Assembly (NCBI GenBank): GCA_964607915.1
Contig: CAZSMU010000048.1
Span: forward strand, 1 to 23,553
Length of the DNA: 23,553 bases
Source of the DNA: JADJPL01 sp964607915
GTDB lineage: Bacteria; Bacteroidota; Bacteroidia; Chitinophagales; Saprospiraceae
Direction: 5' to 3'
Shown: positions 15,801 to 23,316 of the stretch, one piece after another
Position numbering within the stretch: position 1 is the first letter of the stretch
How the letters are laid out: each line of letters opens with the position of its first letter
Notes under the pieces: generated by a model
Databases searched by the model: none
The model's input: only the letters and a program-made list of their open reading frames with translations
What the model was told of the DNA's origin: nothing
Position numbers and translations under genes: made by a program

Positions 15801-15887
15801 TCCGCAACCTATATCTATTATGCCGAAGTGGAATTTATTGACGGGGCCATCATCCAGGTAAAGGGAGATGTCAATTTATTGCGTTAA
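12849..15887 (+). CDS. Secreted SprB-repeat protein with PKD-like domain and T9SS type B C-terminal domain
   Basis: A 1012-residue exported protein, probably a cell-surface adhesin or gliding-type component. A signal peptide occupies residues 1-38 (hydrophobic core FLALLCGATLGW, likely cleavage after AQA). Two Cys-rich beta-sandwich domains follow (about 40-185 and 190-360), with NDECSRAI and RDVWFSFVA patterns common in these proteins. A PKD-like domain (about 364-446) contains WDWFFG and VRFDRPGDQTVVLNV. Five SprB-type repeats (456-836) come next, then an Ig-like domain with CATC. Residues 922-1012 are the type B gliding-motility-associated sorting domain: NTFSPNADGSND, VFDRWGELLFEG, WDG, PSATYIYYAEV. 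An ATG at 12801 would add 16 residues; I prefer 12849 for the better signal peptide. lptC follows after 22 bases. Confidence 0.9.
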   Translation: MQKTTYRIPVKPAWPTKWFLALLCGATLGWSTQTTAQAVQNDECSRAIALTQVVNFCSAPGAYSNQNATFSSVARPSCFPDETNIRDVWFSFVARASDVNVSVVGNTALSPGGTLTRPQLAIYSGSCNALTQVACISDGFSINTVQTFVGQLRIGATYYIRVAARGGASGTFQLCINNFNQSPTASSDCPTANILCTKAPFTVASVKGEGKDANEIAGVCGRIGCQPEESQSTWFRWTCQQAGTLTFKITPLNPVDDIDFVLYELPRNINDCAGKQAVRCMSAGENVGQPLSQWRSCTGATGLRDGERDQTEFCGCEAGYNNFVAPLDMVAGRSYALVINNYTASGSGFTLEFGGTGTFLGPQANFTIDQPSACIGKAVTLTDSSFFSGGIAQWDWFFGPNATPANTSGKGPHQVRFDRPGDQTVVLNVRTSDGCVVSNVKTLNASCCGGHFSANARLANPLCPDSASGSIDLQVSSLYAPYQFKWASGQQSEDLSNLTAGSFQVTVSDRATCDTVLNFSLKSPPPVQIATQIKMPTCAGGQDGELTVQATGATPPFRYQFPGQAFGPGNKATRLPVGNYLVGIRDSNNCRFDTLVPVRELELVLDPNIVSVQMPSCIGLSDGQIVVKISNGLPPFRYDWKDGKGFRNENSLLEIKAGAYSVEVLDSNRCRGSFIFDVKDFPKIGLQINARNPLCYGGLDGKIEVLGTGGAGGYRYIWQNGQTQPSRDNLVSGTYPIQVSDKNNCSLDTFALLSDPPELAILDIDATDVLCFGEKTGVVSLLGTGGTAPYAYSVAGLAFRADNTFRNLEAGTYVASVRDANGCTSSQEIRISQPDLLWVAAGADQIVNLGEQVKLQANPSRLPVVFQWSPAAQVNCATCAAPTAQPLETGYFTVIVTDPNGCIATDSLKILVQKNRPLFIPNTFSPNADGSNDYFTIFGGPSARSIRLLRVFDRWGELLFEGKDLPIGSEPLGWDGNYKGEALPSATYIYYAEVEFIDGAIIQVKGDVNLLR
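14214..15356 (+). repeat. Five tandem SprB-type repeats encoded in the secreted protein
   Basis: Five units of about 70-80 codons each share the pattern C-x-G-x-x-DG-x-I/L, then PYxYxW or PFRY, then LxAGxYxVxVxDxNxC. The first unit is the most diverged and lacks the G of the DG turn. The units differ enough in DNA sequence that the array is not a recent duplication. SprB repeats are known from the gliding adhesin SprB of Flavobacterium and many T9SS cargo proteins. Confidence 0.8.
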
Positions 15888-15909
15888 TGCCCTAATTGAA
15901 CGAACGATC

Positions 15910-16488
15910 ATGCGCCATCTCTTTGCTGTAAGCCCCAGCCTGCCTCTCGTCCTGATTACCCTGCTTTTTTCAGCATGTCAACAGGATGTACCGGACAAAA
16001 ATCCCGGCCTGGATCTAAACCAACTCAACGTCGAACAGATTGAACAAGTGGAAATCATCTATAGTGACTCCGCCATCGTACGGGTGCGCATCAGCGGACC
16101 TCTCATGCTGAACCACCTCAACGCCAGCGATCCCTTCCAGGAATTCCCCCAAGGGCTGAAGGTCGAATTTTTTAACCCTTTCGGATTGGTATCCAGTGTA
16201 ATGACCGCAAACTATGCCGTACGGCATCCCAACACAGGGCTCACCTACATCCGCAATGAGGTCGTGTGGCGCAGCGCCGAGCACAAAACCCTGGAGACCC
16301 CCGAACTCACCTGGGATGAACGGGAAAAAAAGGTCTTTACCCAAAAATTCGCCGTCGTCACTACCCTTGTAGATACCGTCTATAGCCACGGCTTTCAAGC
16401 CGGACAAGACTTCCGCGACATCAAACTCAATGCGATTGACGGCAGCATGAACGTACAGGAAGGACAGCAGCCAGGGACGGGCAAGTAA
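15910..16488 (+). CDS. lptC: LPS export ABC transporter periplasmic protein LptC (lipoprotein form)
   Basis: LptC connects the inner-membrane LptBFG transporter to the periplasmic LptA bridge for lipopolysaccharide transport. The 192-residue product begins at ATG 15910 with a lipoprotein signal ending in lipobox LFSAC (C23), the usual form in Bacteroidota. The family pattern is clear: YSDSAIVRVRISGP, then VEFFNPFGLVSSVMTANYAV, LETPELTWDEREKKVFTQKFAVV, and the closing GFQAGQDFRDIKLNAIDGSM. An in-frame ATG at 15868 would overlap the preceding gene and hide the signal peptide. It follows the secreted SprB-repeat gene and converges with the subtilase gene with only eight bases between their stop codons. 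Confidence 0.9.
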   Translation: MRHLFAVSPSLPLVLITLLFSACQQDVPDKNPGLDLNQLNVEQIEQVEIIYSDSAIVRVRISGPLMLNHLNASDPFQEFPQGLKVEFFNPFGLVSSVMTANYAVRHPNTGLTYIRNEVVWRSAEHKTLETPELTWDEREKKVFTQKFAVVTTLVDTVYSHGFQAGQDFRDIKLNAIDGSMNVQEGQQPGTGK

Positions 16489-16496
16489 ATCAGGAG

Positions 16497-17675
16497 TCAC
16501 CTCCCCAGGACCGGATCCGGTATCCCATCGGGGTCGCCAGTTGCAGTGCCGATTATCTTCAGGTTTTGGGGAGCGCCCTTCAAGAGCAGCAAGCCTGCCA
16601 GGTGGGGAGCTGCGGCCGAGGTACCGCTTAGCGCGGCGTAGCGGCCGTCGCGATAGGTGGATAAAATCTCTACCCCTGGTTCTGAAAAGTCCACATCGGT
16701 ACCGTAATTGCTGAAATCGGCCATGCGCAGCAATGCGTCCAGCGCCGATACGGTATATATGCCTTCCCCATTGGTCCGGGAAGGGGAAAAATCCGCTGCA
16801 TCGCTGCTGTAATTCCCTGCTGCGATGACGACCCGAATCCCTTTTTGAGCCAGTGCTCCTACTGCAGTATCAAAAACATCGGACGCTTTTCCGGAAAAAC
16901 TGATGTTGGCGACATCTCCCGGTTGGGCCTCGGCAAATACGTACTCAAGGCCCTGTAGGATACCGGACAGCACCCCTACCCCGCGCCTGCTCAGTACTTT
17001 TACCGCCACGAGGGAGGTGCCGGGAGCTACGCCCACCACACCTCGCCCATTATCCAGGGCACCGATGATTCCCGCAACGTGCGTACCGTGCCCGCCCAGA
17101 TCATCGGCATCCGGTTCGAAGTACTGCCAGGGCAAAAAGCTACGGCTTTGCGCTTTGTCCACCCGCAAATCGGGATGATCCAGGTCTATTCCGGTATCGA
17201 GTATCCATGCCTGTTTGCCGGAAGGTATGCCGGGGGCGCGCAGCAAAGCTATGCCCCAGGGTATTTCCTGAGTACCCGAATCGGGTAGGATACTGTCCCG
17301 GTTCACGGTACTGGTCTGGCTTATAGAGTATTTTTCATTAGCTTCCACCCGCAGCACTTCTCTTTGGCGTCGCAGCACTGCCGCGTCTGCCTCGGTCAGA
17401 TAGGCAGAAAACCCCACACATACGTTGGCGTAAATATGCACCAGACTGCTCTCCGGGCTAAGTTGAGTAAAAAGGGCTTTGGCTCGCGCATGCACCTCGG
17501 TCGCCGTCCCCCTTCGCCCCCTAAGAGTCGGCTCATCCGGATTCAGTTGCACGATGTAGTTGGGAACAACCTCTGTTTGATCGGACGGGAACACGTTGCT
17601 CACGGGTACGACCTCTTCTTGCCCACAGCCAAATATCGGCAGAAGGGCCAACCATACGAATAGCCTCTTTATCAT
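16497..17675 (-). CDS. Subtilisin-like serine protease (S8 family), predicted lipoprotein
   Basis: A secreted peptidase of 392 residues with the full S8 catalytic set: D160 in ILDTGIDLDHPDL, H196 in GGHGTHVAG, oxyanion N288 in AAGN and S353 in GTSAAAPHLAG. The start at 17675 gives a short signal peptide with lipobox-like PIFGC (C17), suggesting a lipid-anchored envelope protease. Residues 36-118 look like an inhibitor I9-type propeptide (YIVQL, then the GFSAYLTEADAAVLRR stretch), which would be removed on activation. The frame stays open to 17738, but that extension overlaps polA and spoils the signal. The protein is short at the C-terminus, without a T9SS sorting domain. It lies 44 bases downstream of polA, and its start codon sits in a 12-bp inverted repeat. 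Confidence 0.92.
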   Translation of the reverse strand: MIKRLFVWLALLPIFGCGQEEVVPVSNVFPSDQTEVVPNYIVQLNPDEPTLRGRRGTATEVHARAKALFTQLSPESSLVHIYANVCVGFSAYLTEADAAVLRRQREVLRVEANEKYSISQTSTVNRDSILPDSGTQEIPWGIALLRAPGIPSGKQAWILDTGIDLDHPDLRVDKAQSRSFLPWQYFEPDADDLGGHGTHVAGIIGALDNGRGVVGVAPGTSLVAVKVLSRRGVGVLSGILQGLEYVFAEAQPGDVANISFSGKASDVFDTAVGALAQKGIRVVIAAGNYSSDAADFSPSRTNGEGIYTVSALDALLRMADFSNYGTDVDFSEPGVEILSTYRDGRYAALSGTSAAAPHLAGLLLLKGAPQNLKIIGTATGDPDGIPDPVLGR

Positions 17676-17700
17676 ACTAAAATTGGAGTTTAGTATGATA
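17670..17700 (-). promoter_or_regulatory. Perfect 12-bp inverted repeat covering the subtilase start codon
   Basis: TATCATACTAAA (17670-17681) and TTTAGTATGATA (17689-17700) are exact complements separated by seven bases. Read on the minus strand, the second arm contains the ATG of the subtilase gene (17675-17673). In mRNA the start codon would be paired in a hairpin. As DNA it would be a good dyad operator in the polA-subtilase gap. No T-run follows, so it is not a standard intrinsic terminator. Confidence 0.65.
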
Positions 17701-17719
17701 CCCTGCAAAAACAATGCCG

Positions 17720-20524
17720 TTAATGCGCCTCCAACCAATTTTTTCCTATACCTGTCTCTACCAGAATCGGCACCTTCAGGTTAGGCAGGGCATGCTGCAT
17801 GTGTGTAACCACGACCGGTTTCAAGAGTTCTACTTCTTCTACGGGCACATCGAACACCAATTCGTCGTGAACCTGCAGGATGAGGCGGCTTTTCCAACCC
17901 TGGGAGAGGATTTCCTCATGGATGCGCACCATGGCCGCCTTGATCATATCGGCCGCAGAGCCTTGCACGGGCGTGTTGACGGCCATGCGCTCTGCGTTGC
18001 TGCGCTCCAGGGAACTCCTGGAATGGATGTCCCTCAAGTAACGCCTTCTCCCCATCAAAGTAGTGACGTATCCTTTGCTGCGGGCCTCTTCCACAATGCG
18101 TTCCATATATCCTTTCAGCCCTTGATATTCCCGGAAATACGCTTCGATCAACTCTTTGGCCTCCTGGCGTTTGATGCTGAGTTGCCGGGAAAGGTTAGTG
18201 GCACCGGCGCCGTATACAATGCTGAAATTGACGGTCTTGGCGCGATAGCGCTGTTCTTTGTTCACCGCGTCGAATGGGACGCCGAATACCCGGGCCGCCG
18301 TAGCCCGATGTATGTCCTGCCCCAGGCGAAATGCCTCCAGCATGGCTTCGTCACCGCTGATTTCCGCGATGAGGCGCAGCTCGATCTGGGAGTAGTCTGC
18401 CGATAGCAGCACATGGCTGTCATCCCTGGGGACGAATGCTTTGCGCACTTTAGCCCCGTCTTCCGTACGGATGGGGATATTCTGCAAATTGGGGTTGTTG
18501 GAACTCAAGCGTCCCGTAGCAGCCAATGCTTGATTGAACGACGAGTGGACGCGACCGGTGCGGGGATTCACCATGCGGGGCAGTGCATCTACGTAGGTGG
18601 ACTTGAGCTTTGTCAGCGCCCGGTGCCGCAGGATATCGGCGGCAAGGGGGGCCTCGGAGGCCAACTCGGCCAGTTTATCCTCATTGGTCGCGTACTGCCC
18701 AGTCTTTGTTTTAGCCCCGCTGTACGGGATTTTCATCCGCTCGAACAATACTTCGCCTACCTGCTTGGGCGAAGCGATATTGAACCGTATCCCCGCTTTG
18801 GCATACACCTCCTGTTCGACCGCCTGGATATCCTTGTCCAGTTCTTTGGAATACTCCCGTAGGTAATCGCTGTCTATGCGAATTCCTTCATATTCCATAT
18901 CTGCCAGCACTTTGATGAGCGGTGCCTCTAATTCCTGGTAAAGGGGACTCAGGCCTTCCTTTTCCAATTTTGGCGCCAGCAGGTGCTTGAGCTGCCAGGT
19001 AATATCCGCATCCTCCGCAGCATACTCTTTTATGTCTTCCAGGGGGACCTCGCGCATAGTGCGCTGCCCGGGCCCTTTTTTGCCAATCAGCGTTTCAATA
19101 GATACAGGGGCATATTTGAGGTAGGTTTCCGCCAGGTAGTCCATGTTATGCCGCAGTTCGGGCTCTATTAGATAATGGGCTACCATCGTATCGAAGCAGG
19201 CCCCTGCGAGCGATACGCCGTACCATTTGAGTACAATGGCATCGTATTTGATATTTTGCCCGATTTTCAAGATGCCGGGATGTGCAAACAGAGGGCGGAA
19301 TACGTCCACTATAGCCTGGGCTTGTGCCCGGTCTTCAGGAACCGGCACGTACCAGGCTTCACCAGCCTGCACCGCAAACGAAAACCCGACCAAATCGGCC
19401 CGATTGGGGTCTATATCGGTCGTTTCCGTATCCAAGCAGACCTCTTTTTCTCCCAGCAACCGTTTGAGGAGGGACTGCATGGCAGGCATATCTTCTACCA
19501 AATGGTAGCGGTGGGGCGTATTCCCGATATGGCGGTCGGCGATAGCATGGGGCACGGGAGGTGCTTCTGACTTGGCGACCGGAGTTGGAGCGTCAAATAA
19601 ATTTCCCTGCTGGCCCGGCTGGAGCGGCGACGCAGGACTAGCTTCGGCTTCTTCGCCCAGGATCTGCCGGGCCAGGGAGCGGAACTCCAGTTCCCGGAAT
19701 ATTTCAGAAAGCGCTTCTGAATCAATGGGGTCCAGTTGCAGAGCCCGTTCATCAAACTCTATGGGCAGGTCCACGTGGATGGTGGCCAGATACTTGGAAA
19801 GCAATGCCTGCTCGGCATATTGCTCAATGCGTTCCCGGTTTTTTCCTTTGATGGAGGCAGCATTTGCGATAATCCCTTCTACCGTATCGAATTCCTGGAG
19901 CAACTGAGCAGCCGTTTTAGGGCCTATACCGGGTACCCCGGGAATATTATCCACACTGTCGCCCTGCAATCCCAGCAGGTCTCTGACTTGGTCCACCTGT
20001 TTGATTTGCCAGGTGTCGAGGATTTCCTTTTCGCCCAGTATTTCCACGCCATTGCCCTGGCGGGAAGGTTTGTAGATATAGATATTGGGGGACACCAGTT
20101 GCCCGTAGTCTTTATCCGGCGTAACCATATAAACTGTATAGCCTTCGCGCTCTGCTTTTTTGGCCAAAGTGCCGATTACGTCGTCCGCTTCATATCCGTT
20201 CAGCATAACGACGGGGATGTGGAAAGCCTTGACGATTTTTTCAATCCAGGGTAGCGCGATGGCAATATCTTCGGGTTGTTCCTCTCGGTTGGCTTTGTAG
20301 GCTTCATAGATTTCGTGCCGGAAAGTCGGTGTGGGGGGGTCAAAAGCCACGGCGATATGCGTGGGCTGTTCCGTGCGGAGCAGATCCCACAAAGTACGGG
20401 TAAACCCGGTGATGGCAGATGTGTTCACCCCTTTCGAGTTGATCAGCGGACGGGCGATGAAGGCGAAGTGCGCCCGATACACCAGCGCATGGCCATCCAA
20501 CAGGAAAAGTTTTTTCTGGGCCAT
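17720..20524 (-). CDS. polA: DNA polymerase I
   Basis: DNA polymerase I fills gaps and removes RNA primers in replication and repair. The 934-residue protein has all three domains. The 5'-3' exonuclease (1 to about 290) shows LLDGHALVYRAHFA, YEADDVIGTL and the helix-hairpin-helix GVPGIGPKTA. A Pro/Ala-rich linker runs from about 290 to 330. The 3'-5' exonuclease is intact, with D365/E367 in LDTETTD, KIGQNIKYD, and a YAAEDADIT motif. The polymerase domain carries motif A DYSQIELRL, motif B with KTVNFSIVYG, and motif C HDE at 886-888. Proofreading residues are kept, unlike in Thermus or many Bacillus PolA. It lies 84 bases downstream of the DUF3078 gene on the same strand. Confidence 0.97.
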   Translation of the reverse strand: MAQKKLFLLDGHALVYRAHFAFIARPLINSKGVNTSAITGFTRTLWDLLRTEQPTHIAVAFDPPTPTFRHEIYEAYKANREEQPEDIAIALPWIEKIVKAFHIPVVMLNGYEADDVIGTLAKKAEREGYTVYMVTPDKDYGQLVSPNIYIYKPSRQGNGVEILGEKEILDTWQIKQVDQVRDLLGLQGDSVDNIPGVPGIGPKTAAQLLQEFDTVEGIIANAASIKGKNRERIEQYAEQALLSKYLATIHVDLPIEFDERALQLDPIDSEALSEIFRELEFRSLARQILGEEAEASPASPLQPGQQGNLFDAPTPVAKSEAPPVPHAIADRHIGNTPHRYHLVEDMPAMQSLLKRLLGEKEVCLDTETTDIDPNRADLVGFSFAVQAGEAWYVPVPEDRAQAQAIVDVFRPLFAHPGILKIGQNIKYDAIVLKWYGVSLAGACFDTMVAHYLIEPELRHNMDYLAETYLKYAPVSIETLIGKKGPGQRTMREVPLEDIKEYAAEDADITWQLKHLLAPKLEKEGLSPLYQELEAPLIKVLADMEYEGIRIDSDYLREYSKELDKDIQAVEQEVYAKAGIRFNIASPKQVGEVLFERMKIPYSGAKTKTGQYATNEDKLAELASEAPLAADILRHRALTKLKSTYVDALPRMVNPRTGRVHSSFNQALAATGRLSSNNPNLQNIPIRTEDGAKVRKAFVPRDDSHVLLSADYSQIELRLIAEISGDEAMLEAFRLGQDIHRATAARVFGVPFDAVNKEQRYRAKTVNFSIVYGAGATNLSRQLSIKRQEAKELIEAYFREYQGLKGYMERIVEEARSKGYVTTLMGRRRYLRDIHSRSSLERSNAERMAVNTPVQGSAADMIKAAMVRIHEEILSQGWKSRLILQVHDELVFDVPVEEVELLKPVVVTHMQHALPNLKVPILVETGIGKNWLEAH

Positions 20525-20608
20525 AATCTCTCTATATGTGATTTTGGACGCAAGGTAGGGAAAAGCACAGCAGGATGTACGGGATTTGAGGGATGGTATC
20601 CGGCGGAC

Positions 20609-21631
20609 TTAAAAATTGATCGCGTACTTCATCAGGAACTGTTGGGTGACGCTGACCCGTTTGCCCACCCCCTGCACCCCTCCCTGGGCCTCGAAGTCTG
20701 TTATTTGGACGAGTACGTCGTCGTCGTAAAAAACATTCATGTTCAGCGACAAGCGCAGTGGTTTGGAAATGGTATAGACCAACTCGTTGGTCCAGTCTAC
20801 ATCAACATTTTGCGGGTTACGCAAGTAGTTGGAATAGAGAATCATCTGGGATACGAGCCGCAGTTTGCCCTCTACAAATTTATTGGTATAGTGGATTTTC
20901 AACAGGGATCCGACCTGGGGATCCACATTCTTATACGACAACACCGCGCCTTGCGCATTTTTGACTACCGGGTTCCCATGCAGTGCCTGTTTTGCGATGG
21001 AATCGTTGGTCACCACGATAAATTTACCGCCAAACAGGGAATAATAAAACGAGAGTTTATCGTTGGGCTTGAAATCGAGTCCTGTGGAAACCGTCAGGGT
21101 TGCCGGTGAGAAAAAGCGTGCGATGGGGTTTGCGTCCAGACCGGACACATCCGACAGGAAGTTTCCCGGGTATTGTTTGGTGCCGCGATACGTAGGGGTG
21201 ACCTGGCTGCGCAGGTTAAAATCAGCGGCATAAAAAAAAGAAGACGTATCCGAAGCCCGGTAGCCCGTTTTAGAGCTGATCCTGAATTCATCTATTACTT
21301 TCTGGAATGGCAGCTTACCCCCATTGGCCAGAGGCCCCGACCCCAGGCGCTGCACCCCGAACTGCCAGGAGGCCGTATTATCGAAGGCAGTCCGGCCTTT
21401 TTTGCGTTTGGCGAATACCGTCAGGGCGGTACCGGCCCCGATGCGGTTCTGTCCTGCCCCCTGTCGGGGGTTGATTTGGAGAAGTTGGGAAAAATCCAGC
21501 CCTATGCCGGCCCCGGTCTGCCAGTCGGTAGGCGCTTTTTTTTTCTGCGTCGAAGTATCGCGTGGCTGGGTACGAGCTGGACAGGCAAAAAATAGGATGA
21601 GCCCCACAAGCAGGGCGAAGAAGCGAAACAT
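20609..21631 (-). CDS. DUF3078 family protein, probable outer-membrane beta-barrel
   Basis: This 340-residue protein begins with a hydrophobic signal (FFALLVGLILFFA) and has the opening WQTGAGIGLDFSQLLQINP typical of DUF3078 proteins, a Bacteroidota family of unknown function. The body alternates short beta-strand-like segments with turns, for example FFYAADFNLRSQVTP, LSFYYSLFGGKFIVV and LRLSLNMNVFYDDDVLV. It ends in aromatic/hydrophobic residues (MKYAINF), as expected for an outer-membrane barrel. FFAC at the end of the signal resembles a lipobox weakly; signal peptidase I cleavage seems likelier. It starts 22 bases after the 94-residue unknown and is probably co-transcribed with the ECF sigma factor. 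Confidence 0.8.
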   Translation of the reverse strand: MFRFFALLVGLILFFACPARTQPRDTSTQKKKAPTDWQTGAGIGLDFSQLLQINPRQGAGQNRIGAGTALTVFAKRKKGRTAFDNTASWQFGVQRLGSGPLANGGKLPFQKVIDEFRISSKTGYRASDTSSFFYAADFNLRSQVTPTYRGTKQYPGNFLSDVSGLDANPIARFFSPATLTVSTGLDFKPNDKLSFYYSLFGGKFIVVTNDSIAKQALHGNPVVKNAQGAVLSYKNVDPQVGSLLKIHYTNKFVEGKLRLVSQMILYSNYLRNPQNVDVDWTNELVYTISKPLRLSLNMNVFYDDDVLVQITDFEAQGGVQGVGKRVSVTQQFLMKYAINF

Positions 21632-21653
21632 GGGCTTTGTTTTTTACCCAAAA

Positions 21654-21938
21654 TCAGCGGCTATGAGTATCTTCTATACCCGGCGCTCCGGGTTGGGGCA
21701 AGGATGGACGGCCCGCCACAGGGTACTGGTCGGGAGGTCCCTGTTCAGTAGTCCCTCCCTCCTGCTCGGAAGAGCGGCCAAAAACCACATCGGCAATGCG
21801 GGTAAAGTAGCGATCTGCCGCATCGCTGACCGTATCTATAAAGCCTTCCGCTCCCCATACATTGTGGAGTATCCGCTCCAGGGCCGATTCGGGCATTTGT
21901 TTTTCGTTTTCCTCCAGGAGTTGTTTAAAGTTGTTCAT
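21654..21938 (-). CDS. Hypothetical protein (94 aa) downstream of the ECF sigma factor
   Basis: I do not recognise a family. The protein is 94 residues. The first half is charged and helical (MNNFKQLLEENEKQMPESALERILHN is its opening in two short parts: MNNFKQLLEENEK, then ESALERILHN), followed by GFIDTVSDAADRYFTRIADVVFG. The last 35 residues are rich in Gly, Pro, Gln and Glu and probably disordered. No signal peptide or membrane segment is visible. It sits 51 bases after the sigma gene and 22 before DUF3078, with no room for another gene, which supports it being real. A role as a soluble partner or regulator of the sigma factor is possible but purely contextual. Confidence 0.65.
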   Translation of the reverse strand: MNNFKQLLEENEKQMPESALERILHNVWGAEGFIDTVSDAADRYFTRIADVVFGRSSEQEGGTTEQGPPDQYPVAGRPSLPQPGAPGIEDTHSR

Positions 21939-21989
21939 ACGCCTGTCTTATTGTTCCGGCACTTCCACCTGTAGGCGGAGTGCCCCTTT

Positions 21990-22541
21990 TTATTCACTTT
22001 CCATTCCCTGCTCTTCCCGCAGTTTTTTGGCTTTTTCCTTGGCCCGCAGGATTTGCATTTTCACTGCACTTTCGCTTTTCGAAGTCAGGGCTGCTATTTC
22101 TTTGATTTGCATATCGTCCTGGTACTTCATCAGCAGTATGATGCGGTCGCCCACGGGGAGGGCTTCCAGCACTTTTCGGAGTGCGCGCACTTCCATCTGG
22201 AGCAGTTCTTCATCTGGCACATCGTCCGGCATATCCGGGGCATGTTCGAGGTCATCGCTGAAGAGTTCCCCGTGCTTTTTGTTGCGCCGGATAAAGTCAA
22301 TGCAGTAGTTGTAGGTGATGGAATAGACCCAGGTCGAAAACTGGGCTTTTTCTCCAAACCGGGGTAGGTTCAGGAATATTTTGGTAAAAACTTCCTGTGT
22401 CGCATCTTGTGCCTGTGCATCTTCCCGCAGAATAGCCAGGCACTTGCCATATACCTTGGCCGCATAGCGGTTGTACAGCAAGGTGAAACACGAGTTTGAG
22501 CGGGTTTCCAGGTAAACCCGGACCACTTCCAGGTCGGGCAT
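21990..22541 (-). CDS. RNA polymerase sigma factor, ECF (sigma-70 family)
   Basis: An alternative sigma factor of 183 residues with region 2 (about 20-86: LLYNRYAAKVYGKC, DATQEVFTKIFLNL, FSTWVYSITYNYCIDFIRR) and region 4 (about 120-175: LEALPVGDRIILLMKY, IKEIAALTSKSESAVKMQILRAKEK), joined by an acidic linker. The first plausible ATG is 22541, giving MPDLEVVRVYLE; eight further codons open to a TTG at 22565 are less likely. It recognises specific promoters and directs RNA polymerase to them. A TGTAAC-N16-CGTC promoter upstream suggests that it activates its own transcription. No transmembrane anti-sigma gene is adjacent; the downstream 94-residue unknown and DUF3078 gene are probable operon partners. 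Confidence 0.92.
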   Translation of the reverse strand: MPDLEVVRVYLETRSNSCFTLLYNRYAAKVYGKCLAILREDAQAQDATQEVFTKIFLNLPRFGEKAQFSTWVYSITYNYCIDFIRRNKKHGELFSDDLEHAPDMPDDVPDEELLQMEVRALRKVLEALPVGDRIILLMKYQDDMQIKEIAALTSKSESAVKMQILRAKEKAKKLREEQGMESE

Positions 22542-22679
22542 TGATTGATCGCAGATGACGTCCAAGAGAACAGGTGGTTGGTGTCCTGCGAAGATATACC
22601 AGAATTTAGTGATTTAGATACCCTACACCGCGAAGGCCGAGTTTTTTTTACCCCCGGTGAGCATACTGTTTGCTCCTTT

Positions 22680-22705
22680 GACGCAGGCAGGGGCGAAAAG
22701 TTACA
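22680..22705 (-). promoter_or_regulatory. ECF-type promoter (TGTAAC-N16-CGTC) upstream of the sigma gene
   Basis: On the minus strand TGTAAC (22705-22700) and CGTC (22683-22680) are separated by exactly 16 bases, with a T-rich run directly after the AAC. This is the classical layout of promoters read by ECF sigma factors, with an AAC motif at -35 and CGT at -10. Transcription would begin near 22672 and give a leader of about 130 bases before the sigma start codon. It lies in the gap after recX and fits autoregulation. Confidence 0.65.
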
Positions 22706-22746
22706 TCCAGCTGGTAGCCAGAGGGGCTTTTGTCGGCATTTCCCTC

Positions 22747-23220
22747 CTATTTCAAGAGTTTGCCAAGTATTTCCTGAATCAACGCGCTTTCGTAGCCTTT
22801 TCGCAAAGCCCACTGAAACAGGGCCTGCCCATGCAAATACGGTTCCTCTTCCCCGCTACCCGCTTCGATTTTCGTCTCGAGCAACTGCTCCAGGCGAGCT
22901 TTGTAACGGTTTTCATCAATTTCCTCCATCGCTTTTCGCCGACAGTAGTCCGAAATTTGCCGTGCCTTCAGTTCCTGAGCAATCCGGACGCGCCCCCAGC
23001 CCTTTATTTCGAATTTGCCGCGCGCGAAGGAACGGGCGAAGCGCTCTTCGTTCAAAAAATTTTCTTCGATTAGTTCGGCAAGGATCTCCTCCAGTACATC
23101 GCCATACACCCCCAAATCGAGCAGTTTGCGCCGGGCCTCGAAGTGGCAGCGGTCCTGATAAGCGCAGTAGCGCTGCATGCGCTGCAACGCCGCGTCCCGG
23201 CTGATGTATTTTTTTTCCAT
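22747..23220 (-). CDS. recX: Regulatory protein RecX
   Basis: RecX binds RecA filaments and limits their extension and activity. The 157-residue all-helical protein has the three-helix repeats of the family: ALQRMQRYCAYQDRCHFEARRKL is its first part (residues 11-33), followed by LIEENFLNEERFARSFARGKF split across residues 50-70, then the hallmark GWGRVRIAQELKARQIS (74-90) and the C-terminal LFQWALRKGYESALIQEIL. The ATG at 23220 is used; the frame opens back to a TTG at 23244 with MRERRRQR, which I regard as less likely. It is transcribed away from the tRNA gene and stands alone: recA is not in the window. Confidence 0.9.
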   Translation of the reverse strand: MEKKYISRDAALQRMQRYCAYQDRCHFEARRKLLDLGVYGDVLEEILAELIEENFLNEERFARSFARGKFEIKGWGRVRIAQELKARQISDYCRRKAMEEIDENRYKARLEQLLETKIEAGSGEEEPYLHGQALFQWALRKGYESALIQEILGKLLK

Positions 23221-23316
23221 GCGTTGCCTCCGCCTTTCCCGCAAAGATACACCCGTCCCTTCGTACCGAATCCGATTTTTTTTAAATCCCCCCTTTCCCC
23301 TACCATAAAAAACCCG

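Noticed and set aside
16489..16496. Terminator between convergent lptC and subtilase
   Set aside because: Only eight bases separate the stops, and no hairpin with a T-run is visible on either strand.
18413..21109. Several plus-strand frames of 130-277 codons opposite polA and DUF3078
   Set aside because: They are mirror images of the minus-strand genes. The largest (20276-21109) spans the polA start and most of DUF3078 and resembles no protein family.
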